Position numbers and translations under genes: made by a program. Shown in pieces: positions 23,585-34,971 of a stretch of 64,000 nt of DNA. How positions within the stretch are numbered: position 1 is the first letter of the stretch; each line of letters starts with the position of its first letter. The stretch comes from Pseudoscleropodium purum (Eukaryota > Streptophyta > Bryopsida > Hypnales > Brachytheciaceae): assembly GCA_963969395.1 (NCBI GenBank), contig OZ017798.1, positions 18,468,173-18,532,172 of the forward strand. Reading direction: 5' to 3'. Under the pieces are notes generated by a model, which was not told the origin of the DNA, did not search any database, and was given only the letters and a program-made list of their open reading frames with translations.

Positions 23585-26500
23585 ATGCTACCAGCGCGCT
23601 TGCCCCTTTCAAATCCACAAAGGCAACGTCTCCGCGATGAGAGATTATGGATTCGTGAGTTTCAGCGAGCTCGTCAACTCAATGCTTCCAGAATCCATTG
23701 CCCGTGCATGGATTGCCAAGGTCAACGCAAGCTGCTCATAAAAAATGTGCGGGAACACCTCATGCGAAATGGATGGCATCCACGGTTCAGGGTGTGGAGA
23801 GGGCCTGGCACTCGAGACTTGTCCGACAATGAATGGGAGGACGAATTCTGGGGCTCCCATGACAACTGTAGCGTGGGTGTGGATGCCCAAGTGGATACGC
23901 GAGGGATCCTTGAGAATGCATTCACTCATGACGATGGGACAAATGATATTGAAGACAGAGTTCTTGAAGAAGTGGCACAAGCCTTCATGACCGCCGATTC
24001 ACTGCACGATGAGTGCAGCATTGGGTCAATGCAAGGCCCACCAAAGAATGACGAAGGTCTTGCTGATGGGGTGCCTGCCGGTGAAATTGGAGAAGCCGCT
24101 TGGGAGGACCGACAGTTTGATCCTCGCCACTTACAAGAGGCAATTCAAGATCTTTTTAGTGGCGCCAAGTGCACAAAGCTAGCAGCCACAATTTTGCTTA
24201 TGAACTTGTGCACAGTGCATGGAGTCAGTAATACCTTTGCGGACGAGTTGTTCAATATCTTGCATGGTCACATATTGCCTGACAGGAATTGCTTGCCGAA
24301 GAACTACCACGCAGCACGTTCTTTGACACAGACATTGGGACTTGCCTACACAAGCATACATGCTTGTCAAACAGGTTGCATCCTTTTCAGAGGCTTACAC
24401 GCAGATGCAATGCGGTGCCCTCAATGTAATGGGCCTAGGTATAGAGATGAGGGAAGGAAGATGTTACCTGTGAAGGTTCTGAGGCACTTCCCCATCATAC
24501 CAAGACTACAAAGAATGTTTAGGAGCCCCAGCATTTCAAAACTGATGCTTTGGCATTCCGAGAATAGGAGCGATCGGGAAGGCGGGGATGGTTTGGTTCG
24601 GCATCCCTGTGACTCAAAGGCATGGCGGCATTTTCACGAAAATGTTGACCCCACTTTTAGCAACGACCCTAGAAATATCCATTTCGCTCTAGCCGCAGAT
24701 GGGGTGAATCCGTATAAGCAGAATCGGTCCAACTGGTCTACTTGGCCGGTGCTTCTACTGAATTATAATTTGCCACCTTGGTTGAGCACGAAGAAGTTCT
24801 TCATCATGTTGTCTTTATTGATCCCGGGGAGTCAGTCTGTCACCTGTGAAAATTTTGATGTGTACTTAGAGCCACTAGTAGAAGAGTTATTGCAATTGTA
24901 GGAAGGTGTTCCAGCTTATGACATAGCAAAGGAAGTCTCAGCAAGAGCACTCACATTGCGGGCCATGCTCCTATGGACGATTCATGATTTTCCCGGCTAT
25001 GGGGTGGTTGGCGGATTTTCCCATCAAGGATTTGCTGCTTGTCCTTGGTGCGGTTCAAACTTGGATGCACAGCACTCTATGGAGCTGGGGAAGCAGACAT
25101 ATGGTGGGACTAGGCGTTGGTTGCCAAAAAGACACAATTACAAGTCAGCTCACATGAAAGACTTATTTGATGGTTGTATGGAGAATCGACTGAAGCCTCC
25201 GCAAGTGACGGTCGAGGAATAGCTACAGCATGCAGCCGACTATGAAGCATGGAAAGCAGCGCCAAATCGAGAAGCAGGATCAAGAGACCCACCTAAAGTG
25301 CATGGTGTCAAACGATTGAGCATCCTGTACAGGTTGCCTTACTGGAAGGTAATGTTGTCTTCAGACGCTGGTAATATGTGTCAAATTAAGTATTGAAGAC
25401 TTTCTAGAGTTCAATTTTGATTTCCACGAACAAGTTAATGCAGTTTACTGATCTAGTGGCCTATTGTCAAACCACTTTAGATTGTTTGTTTGTGGTATTG
25501 GCCTACAAACTATGCATATAAAGAACTTGTTAATTGAGGTGCCGATGTTCCAGTGTGGTGGTCACAGACTACAAGTACAATAATGAGACAATAGGATAGG
25601 TGTTACTTAGTTGTGAGGTGGACAGTAGTGACTTAGTAGTGACTCTCTTTCAACTGTGTCTGTCCTACTAATTAGTCATTTCTCAGATGTGCCATAGTCG
25701 TGCAGTGAAATTATAGTTATTCATTGCTCCAGCGCAGACAACAATTCACGATTGAATTCTTATACCGTCTCCTGAGTGCATGCAGAAATTGCTTATTCGC
25801 TACACTTTGGATGTCATGCATTGCGAAATGAACTTGGCAAAGAACTTTTTGAAAACCATCACTGGGAAGAAAGACATTGTGAAAGTAAGGCGGGACTTAC
25901 AGAGGCGGAATATACGACCGCATTTGTGGCTAACTGCGCACCCGAGGAATCCAATGAAGATGGTGAAACCTGCAGTACCATATGTATTGAGAGATGTAGA
26001 GCTTGAATTATTTTTAACGTGCATTGAGTCTTTGAAGACACCAACAGGCTATTCCTCCGACTTGGGCAAGCACTTACGTAAGAAAAACTTTAGTGGACTG
26101 AAGTCTCATGATTATCATGTCTTAATGCAACAAATATTACCATTGGCTTTGAGAGGTTTGATGGAACCAGGTCCTAGGATGGCTATCATGAGGATGAGTA
26201 AGGTTTTCAGAAGAATTTGTACTAAAGCATATAATCCCGCTGAATTCTCTTCCTTGGAAGCCGATGAGGCGGAGACCATGGCTTTGTTGGAGATGGAATT
26301 CCCACCGTCATTCTTTGACATGATGACACACCACCCATATCATTTGGTTCAAGAGCTGGACTTATGTGGTCTAGTCAGCGCAAGGTGGATGTACCCAATA
26401 GAACGGTACATGAAAACACTGAAAAATCATGTGAGGAATTTGGCTCGCCCTAAAGCATGTATGGCTAAGGGATACCTCAAAGATGAATGCATTGGATTTG

Positions 26501-27727
26501 TAACGGAGTACCTACAGAGCTTTCAGTTCACAGAGAGGCGTATCTGGGATGCTGACGAAGAGTATGGCGATGCAGAGGAGGTGCTACAGGGCGTAGGAAG
26601 AGCGTACATGATGACTCCTGCACTCCGAGATGTGGCACATTAGTACGTTTTGGCCAATGTGTCTTGTTTGCAGCAATATTATTTGTAAGTAGACCGTATA
26701 CCTTATTTGTTTTCTATGCATATGTACGTTAGGCACAGATGTACTAGTTTTTTTATTTTATTTTCTATGTCTTCCAATGGAAAAGAATGTGCAATACCAA
26801 GATGAACAATGCTGAAATACTCTATGTTAGTAGCAATGACAAAGTGAAGTGCGAGTTGTTGTGTAGTCAACTGTGAGTCACAGCTAGTCATTGGATGACG
26901 GCTCTTACTATAAAATGACTAAGTGCAGTTGTAACCGAGTCATTGATTAGAAGAAACCACTGATCACCTAAACCGTGAACTCCATTTGTTGTAGTTGAAA
27001 TCTTGTAGGAAGTGGTCTCTATTTTGAGTTGTATGTATTGGAGGTTCACATTTCTACCTTCAACTATAGAAATTGGAAGGCCGAAGTTCAGCAAGATGCG
27101 ACTATTCCAGCATTTGAGGACTGGCTCCCGAATGTAGTACAGAACTCGGCATTCGATGTGACAAACCCTGACGACAAGGATCGATTGATGCTCATTAGAA
27201 AACCATCACAGAAGGCAGTAAGATATACGAAGATGAAATCATTCGGTAGCCATTTCAGAGTAGATGATGGAGATACACATCGTTTCCAAACATATAATTC
27301 CGGAGTAGCTTCGGTTTTTGAAGTACCGACTGCAGATGCAACAGATGTGTCTGTGAACTACGTTGGAGTTCTAAAGGACATATTGAAGCTTGACTATGGG
27401 CCACTGCATACACCAATCATTCTTTTCCGATGCCAATGGATGAAGACTACAGATAATAGAAGCAATGCAATGTATGTCCGCGATGATGCTGGCTTTTTGA
27501 TGGTCAACTTCAAGCACAAACTACCACGCATGTCGGAGCCCTTTATTTTTTCCAACCAAGCAACACAAGTCTTCTTCTCTGATGTGCCACAGAAACCAGG
27601 ATGGAAAATAGTTTTGCAAAAAGAAGCACGAGCTAAAAGGGAGGTGTTGGATAGTCCTAATGTATTCATACGTACTACTGTAGAAACTCTTGGTCTTACA
27701 GCTCCAGAAGTGGTGTCAACACCTTGA
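23585..27727 (+). pseudogene. TNP2-type CACTA transposase (Transposase_21), with internal stops
   Basis: Catalytic protein of the CACTA element. Exon 1, 23585-25348, begins with the transposase-associated zinc-binding region (HCPCMDC, NVREHLMRNGW). It continues into the Transposase_21 core (FALAADGVNPY, SNWSTWPVLLLNYNLPPW, VYLEPLVEELL, AMLLWTIHDFPGYG, RRWLPKRHNY). The intron GTAATG...TGCAG leads to exon 2 (25786-~26684; KLLIRYTLDVMHCE, SARWMYPIERYMKTLKNHVRN). Exon 3 (~27009-27727) holds the C-terminal domain (NSGVASVFEV, LDYGPLHTPIILFRCQW, QVFFSDVPQ). Three in-frame TAG codons interrupt it (24899, 25220, 26641). At the first, relatives usually have Trp. There is no frameshift within exons. 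The exon 2/3 junction is only approximate. Confidence 0.88.
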
Positions 27728-28374
27728 CAAGTACCGTCTCTAATTGGGGCCATTGATTTGTCACCTGAGGACAATTTGTTAGCACATGCAATATACTAGG
27801 TTGATGAGCATTCTTTTTCTTTAGGAATTATGCTCACACCCTTCCGTTTGCCTTACACAGCAAAATGAAAGAGGTCTTCCACATGTGGATGACTATAATT
27901 TTGTTTCAGTGCATGTGAGTTTTTTTTTAAATTCATTTTCAAGACCGTAGGATGCCTTGATTTCCACTAATCTCATGGGAAAGAATATAATTTCAAGTTT
28001 GAGTATGTTGACTGTGGACGTCACAGTCATCTCCTAGTACAGATCAGTCATTCCTTAGTAGGAAGAAGTCATTCATGCAAGCAAAACACAGTCATTAACG
28101 GACTACCATACAACTGAGTATGTCAACCGAAAGTCGTCATCCGCCCACGTCATGCCATTGAACAATGCGCTCACAAAAAACCAGCGGATGAACGCACTGT
28201 TTGGTCACAGTTCCAACAGTCTTCATCCCTACGTCTGCAAAATGACTGTAAAATGACTACCTTACAAAAACGTCGTGTAAAATGTGAAATAACAGAGCTC
28301 TAGTCATAGTGTAGTCATTTAGGACATCCAGTCATACTTTAGTCGGTTGTGCCGGACAGGTTTTTCTTGTAGTG

Positions 28375-28790
28375 AATCCATCATCTATCCTTTTTGTAGT
28401 ACCATTCCACATTCCATCACTTGTCCTTCTCTAGTGTAATCTCTATGTTCAATCATTTGTCCTTTTGGTATTGCAATCTCCACATTCCATCACTTGTCCT
28501 TTTTGAGTGTAATCTCTATGTTCCATCATTTGTACTTTTGATATTGCCATCTCCACGTTCCATCCCTTGTCATTCTCCTTGTGTAATCTCTATGTTCTAT
28601 CATATGTTTTTTTGGTATTGCCATCTTCATGTTCCATCACTTGTCCTTCTCCTAGTGTAATTTCTATATTCCATCATTTGTCCTTTCGGTAGTGCCATTT
28701 TTCTTTTCCATTGTATCCTTTTGGTAGTACCATTTTTCTTTTCCATTGTATCCTTTTAATAGTGCTATATCCCTATTTCATCATTAGTCT
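28375..28790 (+). repeat. Minisatellite beside the CACTA insertion, ~37/74-bp units
   Basis: Repeated CCATCACTTGTCCTT and TTCCATCATTTGTCCTTTTG units alternate, separated by GTGTAATCTCTATG or GTATTGCCATCTCCAC, giving a 74-bp higher-order period. The array begins within a few bases of the right end of the CACTA element. No matching repeat is visible to the left of that element, so the insertion sits at the edge of the array. Confidence 0.85.
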
Positions 28791-30040
28791 TTCTAATAGT
28801 TCAATCTCTATATTCCATTGTTTGCCCCTTTTTTAGTGCACTCTCCTTGTTCTAATGTCTTTCATTTTCATAATGCAATCTCTAGGGTCCATCATCTATT
28901 CTTTCAGCCTAACTTTTGTTAGCCTAATCATTTATATAAAATGTCATGCCACCTTATTCTATCATTTCTATGGAACCGAAATAGTAGTGTCTTTAATTCA
29001 CCAAAATTGAACCGTGACATATTCATTCAATATCTAAAAATGTTTGTCCTATAAGAACGTAGCTTTGCTTGGCGTATTGTCTTGGATTACCATAATCCCA
29101 TTAGAATAAAAAAAAATTGTGATCATTTTTATATTAAAAAATAGCCTTGATTAAACTCAATTTGTCCAATTTCTTTTCAAAATGTGAGGATTTTATTGTG
29201 AAGTGCTTTTGACGTTCAATTTCTAAACGACAAACAAATCAAAAATCACTAATTTGATGAAAGTCATCCTAATTTGTGGAGATACTTTATCAAGTTGTTA
29301 TCCAATCTAATTGTTGAATTTGGTGTTACTAGAGTACATTTATTTTTCTAAAATTACAAATGTAAAAGTGTGTCAAGTGGTTGACCAAGCCAAAATTGCA
29401 TTGAGTCTAGTTCAATACAAGATTTGCAAAAATGAGGTCATAGATTTCTTTTTTAAATTAAAAAAAATCACTATATCAAGAAAACCTTGTTTCAAATCCA
29501 TTCCAATAGGTTTTTCTCAAAAAAATGATAATATTTTGATTGCAATTGAATTTAGAAGGAATTTCGAAATTTCCCTTTAAAATTCATAGAAAAATATTGG
29601 TGATAACATTTGTGAATCTAACCATATGGATTGAATCCAAAACTCAAAGTCTACAACTTTTGTTTGTATATTAGTTTTAAAATATTCTTTCAAATAGTAC
29701 TTTATGATGGTTTTCTCAAATTTTCAATTTGGAAGAAGACTCTTGATGTTTAGGGGTTAAAGAAAGATATTATATTTGAGTTACAATTTAGTTGAAATTA
29801 TTTGTGTATAATGCTACTATGGATTTGCATTTGCCACCTCTTCAGAACCACTAGTTTTGGTCCCTTAAGTTCCACAATTTTAGAAAATGATTTTATAGTG
29901 AAAATGTATTTTATGTGGAATAAAGTGGCCTAAAAACTAATTATTGAGGTACTGAAGCAACTAGTGGCATATGTTGACAATGAGATGGAATAGCTTGATA
30001 TTGAATATTATAAGGATTTTGTTGCTGTTGAGATGGGATG
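28791..30040. other. AT-rich stretch without genes
   Basis: Contains only short frames (for example 29311-29580) with no family resemblance. No tRNA, element terminus or conserved motif was recognised. Confidence 0.5.
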
Positions 30041-30112
30041 ATTAATGTCGCAGCACAGGGCAGGTCAATTCCCCATTATACTCACAAAAATCGCTCTAGA
30101 ATATAACTAAGT

Positions 30113-30180
30113 GACTCTAAAGATCGAACCCACGAGATCCTGTGAAGTATCTAGCTCTATTAAGCAGTTAAGCTCAGTCA
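30113..30180 (-). other. tRNA-like module near the element terminus
   Basis: Read on the minus strand it runs GAGCTTAACTGCTTAATAGAG ... CTTCACAGGATCTCGTGGGTTCGATC. It resembles tRNA A-box and B-box promoter elements with the spacing of D-arm, anticodon arm and T-arm. It lacks a clean acceptor stem, so it is a tRNA-derived or tRNA-like sequence rather than a functional tRNA gene. It lies 67 bp inside the left end of the 3.3-kb element. Confidence 0.45.
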
Positions 30181-31227
30181 GTATGCCAATCTTACTTTCC
30201 GGTCCTAGATCTAGAACCAGAAATACTACCACACCGGATAACTACAGACCGGATTATTCCTTCTTCCGGTCCTACTAACTATCCGGTCCGTACAAATACC
30301 CAAATCCCAGGATCTCACAACTTCCGATCCTGGAAATCCGTCCTGACCAATCCGGTCGGAATGGTCATCTTGTACCCGTAATCCTATCCGGTTTGGTTTT
30401 GCCTCTGTTTCACCATCAGAGGGGTCGCCGCTTAATTTTGAGAGTGGTAGGCCCACCACTCCTTCCGTGACTTATAGTGGCTGAAGACCCACTGTCCTAC
30501 CTTCTAGACTCCTAAGCTAATCCGGATCCGGTTTGGTCCTTCACAACAACCCAGATAGCAATCCGGGTCGTAGGTCACACAAAGACCCCACACTCGACCC
30601 TCTCGTACTACAACGACCTTGATGCTACTTCTGATCCGTGCGAAGACAGGTGGTTACAAGTGCACCCGTCCGTTCCAACATCAACTAAAGTTCTTCCGTT
30701 ACCCATACGGGTGGTGAGACCTCACAGGAGATCGGACACTCAACCGGATTTCCCACCCGGGAGTTCTAGCGCAGCTAAGGAATCCCTCCCTACCCGCCTA
30801 GCCTAACAACGGCTTTCTCACCCGGAATCTCAAACTCTAGACGTGCTGAGGAACTAAGTTCACTCCCAACTCTTCGGTACCTAATCACATGCACCTAGGA
30901 TCGGAAAATAAACACCAAGGGGAGAAATCACTTGCCAACCAACTCGTACTATCCTAACTCCACATCATACAATCCTGTCGCGCTGGAGAGAGATACACAA
31001 CGAAGAGAATAGAAAGGTACAAGAAGTTTGCAAAATGAAAAACTCCCAATTCCCATCGCAGGAACCGATTTATATACAAAGGGTAAAAACCCTAAAAGCA
31101 CAAAAAGGAGCGGAAAACCCGTGGGGGTCCGCCGCCACCTTAATCTAACTTCCGGTCTAACCTAATACTATTGAGCCGGATCCGGATCCGGATCCGCTCC
31201 TACTCCTAACTGAAATTAAAATCCTAT

Positions 31228-32886
31228 CTACCCTACAACTCTAGATCCTATCGTCGGGCTTCCGGTCTCCGGGACTAGCTCCTCGAAAACTTCACTCAAA
31301 TTCCGGACCCGTTCCCCCTCCGCAGGATTCGGTCCGGGTGGAGACTCCAGGTCGATGGTGATATCCGGTCTCGTGCCCGGAGTCCCAGTCCGTGCAGACT
31401 TCTTGGACTCAGGAGTCCAATCCTTCCTGTCCTTCGCCATAGTTGCATCCGGAAAGAGGTCCGGTAGTGAGATGTCCGAAAGGTGAATACCTTTGTCGCA
31501 CGTCGCTCCCGTCAGCTTCCGGCTGCTCTCCTCGATCCGGTCCGCTGCCTTCCGCCCCTCCACCATTGCCGTCTCCACCTGCTCGGCGAAGTCCGCGAGA
31601 ATCCGGACCATCCGGGAACCGGATAGTTTCTTCTCTTCGTGGATCTTCTCGTCGAAGAGCTTCGCCTTGGCCGCTGCCGTTCCGGTCTCTCCCAGGACCG
31701 CCTTGATCTGCTCGGCCACCTTCCGAGTCTCCTCCGCCATCTCCCGAGCGGCCGTCACGTCTTCTTGATAGGCAAAAAGTGTTGCCTTCAGTTTATCTAC
31801 CTCCTCCTGCAACCGGCGGATCTCGGCTTCCTGCTTCCGGGTCTCTTCCGGATTCGTGATGCATTGCGCCACTTGTTCCGCCAAGTTGCTGTCCGGTGCA
31901 GCACCCACCAACTTGCCGATTGCCGCAAGCGTCCTGTGCTTGACCTCCCAATCCGCCCTGATGTTGCAGAGGACGTTGATCAGACCGTTGAACGGATCTT
32001 GCATATCCGGATCTCCCCCGGAATTGGTCTTCTCGGCTTCCGGTTTCTCCTCCGGGGCCGGTTTGTCTTGACCGGGAGGCGTCCTGCGCTTGTGTGGAGG
32101 CGTCAGCTTCTGTCGCTTGATCGGCGGCATCGGCTCCTCCTCTTCCTCGCTGGACTCCCGGTCTGACCCGGAATCGGATTCCGCCTCGTCATTCGTCTCC
32201 GACTCCCCATACTTCAGGAGCACTTCCTGCGTCTTCCACGCCCTCTCCTCTATGTCGGTGAGGACTTGGTTCTCCCGATAGAGGTGGAAGAGATAAGGGC
32301 ACACTGGAGTGGCCCTTTTCTTCCCAACCCTAGTAACAAGCTGGGCCACGAGATCGGAAATGATCCGTGCCCAGTCCACTTTCCGGGTACCACTGAGGGC
32401 ACCGAAAATGGTGTTGCCGAGGGTGATCGTCACCCTGGTCGGCTTTTCCGGGTGAAGAACCGGAACCAGGAATTGCAGGAGCCGACAGTGTCGGTCATCC
32501 AAGCAATCCTCGACCGCGTATCCGTCCTTCGGGTTGACGGCTCCCTTGAACTTCCCTCGGACAAACTCATCCTTCCGGCTCGCCATTCCCAAACCTCCTG
32601 CCCGGAAACCGTAAACCGCTCTCCACATCCCCTCGTTCCAGCTGACGGGAACTCCCCTCACGGTGTTGTCAAACTGGTTGGACAACTTTCCGAGGAGCTC
32701 CTTGACCATTCTCTCCTCCCTAAAACCCCAAGGTTTCTCAGCAAACCCTACGCAACCCATGGATCTGAGATCATCCATGAGTTCAGCCTTTTCCGGCTCT
32801 GTGGAGGGAATAACCGGAATGACTTTCCGGAGCTTCACCTCGCCTCTAGAGGGACTCGCTTGTCTCGACCTACGTAGTTGAGGCAT
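31228..32886 (-). CDS. Intact element-encoded coiled-coil protein, plant transposon-protein-like
   Basis: Single uninterrupted frame of 552 residues from ATG 32886 to the stop at 31228-31230. The N-terminal half has patterns (VTITLGNTIFGAL, VDWARIISDLVAQLV, CPYLFHLYRE) that resemble the putative plant transposon protein/aminotransferase-like mobile domains found in plant element proteins. An acidic and basic hinge follows at about residues 240-295 (Ser/Glu runs, then KRQKLTPPHKRR, a likely nuclear signal). After that comes a long coiled coil (about 355-490). No transposase, reverse transcriptase or protease motif is visible. A TATATAA box lies about 185 bp upstream. It is the only gene of the 3.3-kb element and, unlike the genes in neighbouring elements, carries no internal stop. 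Its function is not known. Confidence 0.75.
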   Translation of the reverse strand: MPQLRRSRQASPSRGEVKLRKVIPVIPSTEPEKAELMDDLRSMGCVGFAEKPWGFREERMVKELLGKLSNQFDNTVRGVPVSWNEGMWRAVYGFRAGGLGMASRKDEFVRGKFKGAVNPKDGYAVEDCLDDRHCRLLQFLVPVLHPEKPTRVTITLGNTIFGALSGTRKVDWARIISDLVAQLVTRVGKKRATPVCPYLFHLYRENQVLTDIEERAWKTQEVLLKYGESETNDEAESDSGSDRESSEEEEEPMPPIKRQKLTPPHKRRTPPGQDKPAPEEKPEAEKTNSGGDPDMQDPFNGLINVLCNIRADWEVKHRTLAAIGKLVGAAPDSNLAEQVAQCITNPEETRKQEAEIRRLQEEVDKLKATLFAYQEDVTAAREMAEETRKVAEQIKAVLGETGTAAAKAKLFDEKIHEEKKLSGSRMVRILADFAEQVETAMVEGRKAADRIEESSRKLTGATCDKGIHLSDISLPDLFPDATMAKDRKDWTPESKKSARTGTPGTRPDITIDLESPPGPNPAEGERVRNLSEVFEELVPETGSPTIGSRVVG

Positions 32887-33067
32887 TCCCACTCACATCT
32901 ACCTCACTCTCTCCTAGCCGCACGTCCCGTTCCTCACTTCCTCTCTTCGATCTCAACCGGAATTAAAACGAACAGAACATAAATGCACAGACGCACAAAC
33001 GACAAAAACTCAATCGTGCGCTCAAGGTCGAGTTTCTAAAAGGGGGTGCAACAGTGAAAGCTCCTCC

Positions 33068-33074
33068 TTATATA
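33068..33074 (-). promoter_or_regulatory. TATA box of the 552-residue protein gene
   Basis: TATATAA on the minus strand, 182-188 bp upstream of ATG 32886, in GC-rich DNA and followed by a pyrimidine-containing leader. Position and context are right for a pol II core promoter. Confidence 0.6.
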
Positions 33075-33347
33075 GTCCCTGGACCCTTTCCGGTTTGTCA
33101 TCATGAATCCGGTTTACCATCATAATCCGGTTCATCATCATCATCCGGTCCTAGACCTAATCCGTGTTACATTCCGTTTCCGTCGTTAGTTACTCCTGAC
33201 CGGATTAGATCCAAGAAGCCCACTACTTCACGTTCCGTGCTAATTCTGAGTTTTCCTTCCCCACCTAATCGGATCCGGTTAGCTAATTACTAGTTTCCGT
33301 TCCTATTTGGGTGTATACTAAGAAAATCAAAATTCCAAGCTGCGACA

Positions 33348-34406
33348 ATTAATCCCTAAAGTTTTATGACTATGTTTTCACCAAAAACAATCAAAGACTA
33401 TCATTTTTAGTACAAGTACCAAATTTTTCTTAATTTTTTTTTTCTTGATGTATAAAACCATAGGATCTTATATTATGTAGTATCAAAAATATGTAGTAAG
33501 AATTTTAAACATTTAAACTCCATGGATTGCAAGATATGAGCATTCAAATTTACTAAAATGAGTTTTTTTGTCTTGCAAAAAACAAAGTAGCTGCACTTCA
33601 CAAGCTCACTTTTCTATGAAAAAAATGACTAAAGTGGTGGTGCTTCTTTGGAATATTTTCCCTAGATAATTTGGCCATGTGCTTTAAAAATTTCACATCA
33701 TTTGGAATTGTACAACATATATAAAAAAACAGTAAGTAGCTACTAGTAGTAGAGAATGATTCAAAATATTAAAATATTAAGAATTTAAATATGGAATTGA
33801 AAAATGTCAATCCTAATGGTTACAATGTTGTAGTAAGCAATTCAAATTCTATGATTATATTTTTTCTCAAAAATATTGGAATTTGGATAAGATAAAGGAT
33901 TTCAAAGTTTATTTAGAGTAGGGAATTCATAACTACTTGCAAGTAAAAAATCCTCATAACTTTCAACTCTTTGATCAAAATGGAACAATTCAAAGCTTTC
34001 CATGCATATATAATTTTAGAAAACCAATTTCAAATTTTTGCTTTTGAAAAAAGTGATTTTTTTAATCTACTCAAACTACCCAATTATGAAAAAGTAACAT
34101 ATTAGGCTATAACTTTTGATTCATATTTTCAAATTTCATGAAACTTAGTGCCTATAAAAGATGTTCCTTGTCCCCACCTATTAAAATTTGCGCCAAAAAT
34201 GCACACAGCTATCTAAAATTCCTATGTAGCCAAAAAATGTAGCTTGGTCCTTTAGGGAATTAAGGGTTAAGAATTTGAGTTGATTCATATTAGGATGAAA
34301 TGATTGAGAACTTGAGTTGAATCATGAGTTTAAATCAACAACATTGAATTAATTTGATTGTTATACCTAAATCATGTTTTAACTAGTTTGTTAGCATGTT
34401 GATTAG
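33348..34406. other. AT-rich spacer between two elements
   Basis: About 1 kb of AT-rich DNA with no supported gene. Its edges are the ATTAA duplication of the 3.3-kb element and the TTGATTAG duplication of the 11.8-kb element. Confidence 0.6.
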
Positions 34407-34424
34407 CAGGGTTGACGACTCTCA

Positions 34425-34560
34425 ACGTCCGCCTCAAAATAGCGTCCGTTTTCCGAATGTCCAGACGCACGGACGCTAGCGGACGCAGCGTCCCTCCCGC
34501 CGTCGGAAGGCGGACGGGCGGGGCGGGGCGGATAGACAGGGCGAACGGGGCGGACTTCGC
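34425..34560 (+). repeat. Left terminal GC-rich motif island of the hAT-like element
   Basis: Dense CGTCCG, GGACGC and GGGCGGGGCGG words in an AT-rich setting, starting about 20 bp inside the terminus. The right-end counterpart lies at 46000-46160. Probable transposase-binding subterminal repeats. Confidence 0.85.
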
Positions 34561-34971
34561 ATTGTCATTAGTCATTAGAAAATTTTATATTGTTATGTAA
34601 TTTGAATGTTACACAATCAAAAATGAATGCATCCATGTAAAATAAGATGTACATATAAAAATATTTTTATACGCAAATGAAAATATAGCATCTTTATATA
34701 TAAATATATATATATGTATAAACAAAATACATGAAAACATAGTTCCAATATCACTATTGAATCCTATACGATCTTTTTAAGATCTAAATCTTTCACATTC
34801 TTTTTTGTTTTTAAACAATGAAAGGACCATTGTTTTTAAAAAACAAAATTCTCCTCAAATCCTACTTTCCACCGGATGGACCACTACCTTCTCCCAAAAC
34901 AAAAAGAAAATTTGTTGTACCGAGGAGTTTAGCAGATGATTGACGAGTTGACCGTTGTTGACTTGGACAGA

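Larger units (their letters stand above)
18195..28374 (+). mobile_element. Complete CACTA (En/Spm) DNA transposon
   Basis: A 10,180-bp element starting CACTACAAGAA and ending TTCTTGTAGTG, exact 11-bp inverted termini. Both ends are flanked by the same three bases AAT (18192-18194 and 28375-28377), the 3-bp target duplication expected of CACTA elements. Subterminal regions are full of short direct and inverted AGTCAT/ATGACT words (18220-18330, 28230-28340), the usual kind of transposase-binding sites. It encodes a TNP2-type transposase on + and a companion protein on -, divergently transcribed. Both genes carry nonsense codons, so this copy is probably not autonomous. Confidence 0.95.
30046..33347 (-). 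mobile_element. 3.3-kb element with TGTCGCAGC termini and 5-bp target duplication
   Basis: It starts TGTCGCAGC and ends GCTGCGACA (exact 9-bp inverted termini). ATTAA lies directly outside both ends (30041-30045 and 33348-33352). The interior is GC-richer than the surroundings and full of CCGGAT/ATCCGG words, including a triple GGATCC array near 31180. One intact gene is encoded on the minus strand. TG...CA ends and a 5-bp duplication fit an LTR retrotransposon, but the two ends are not direct repeats of each other. A DNA transposon, or a retroelement that lost its LTR structure, remain possible. Confidence 0.8.

Noticed and set aside
31443..32877. Plus-strand frames of up to 203 codons opposite the 552-residue protein gene
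   Set aside because: Antisense shadows of an intact, TATA-preceded gene. Their composition mirrors its codons.
30046..33347. LTR retrotransposon with two LTRs
   Set aside because: The first and last several hundred bases are not direct repeats. Only 9 bp of inverted terminal match and the duplication are present.
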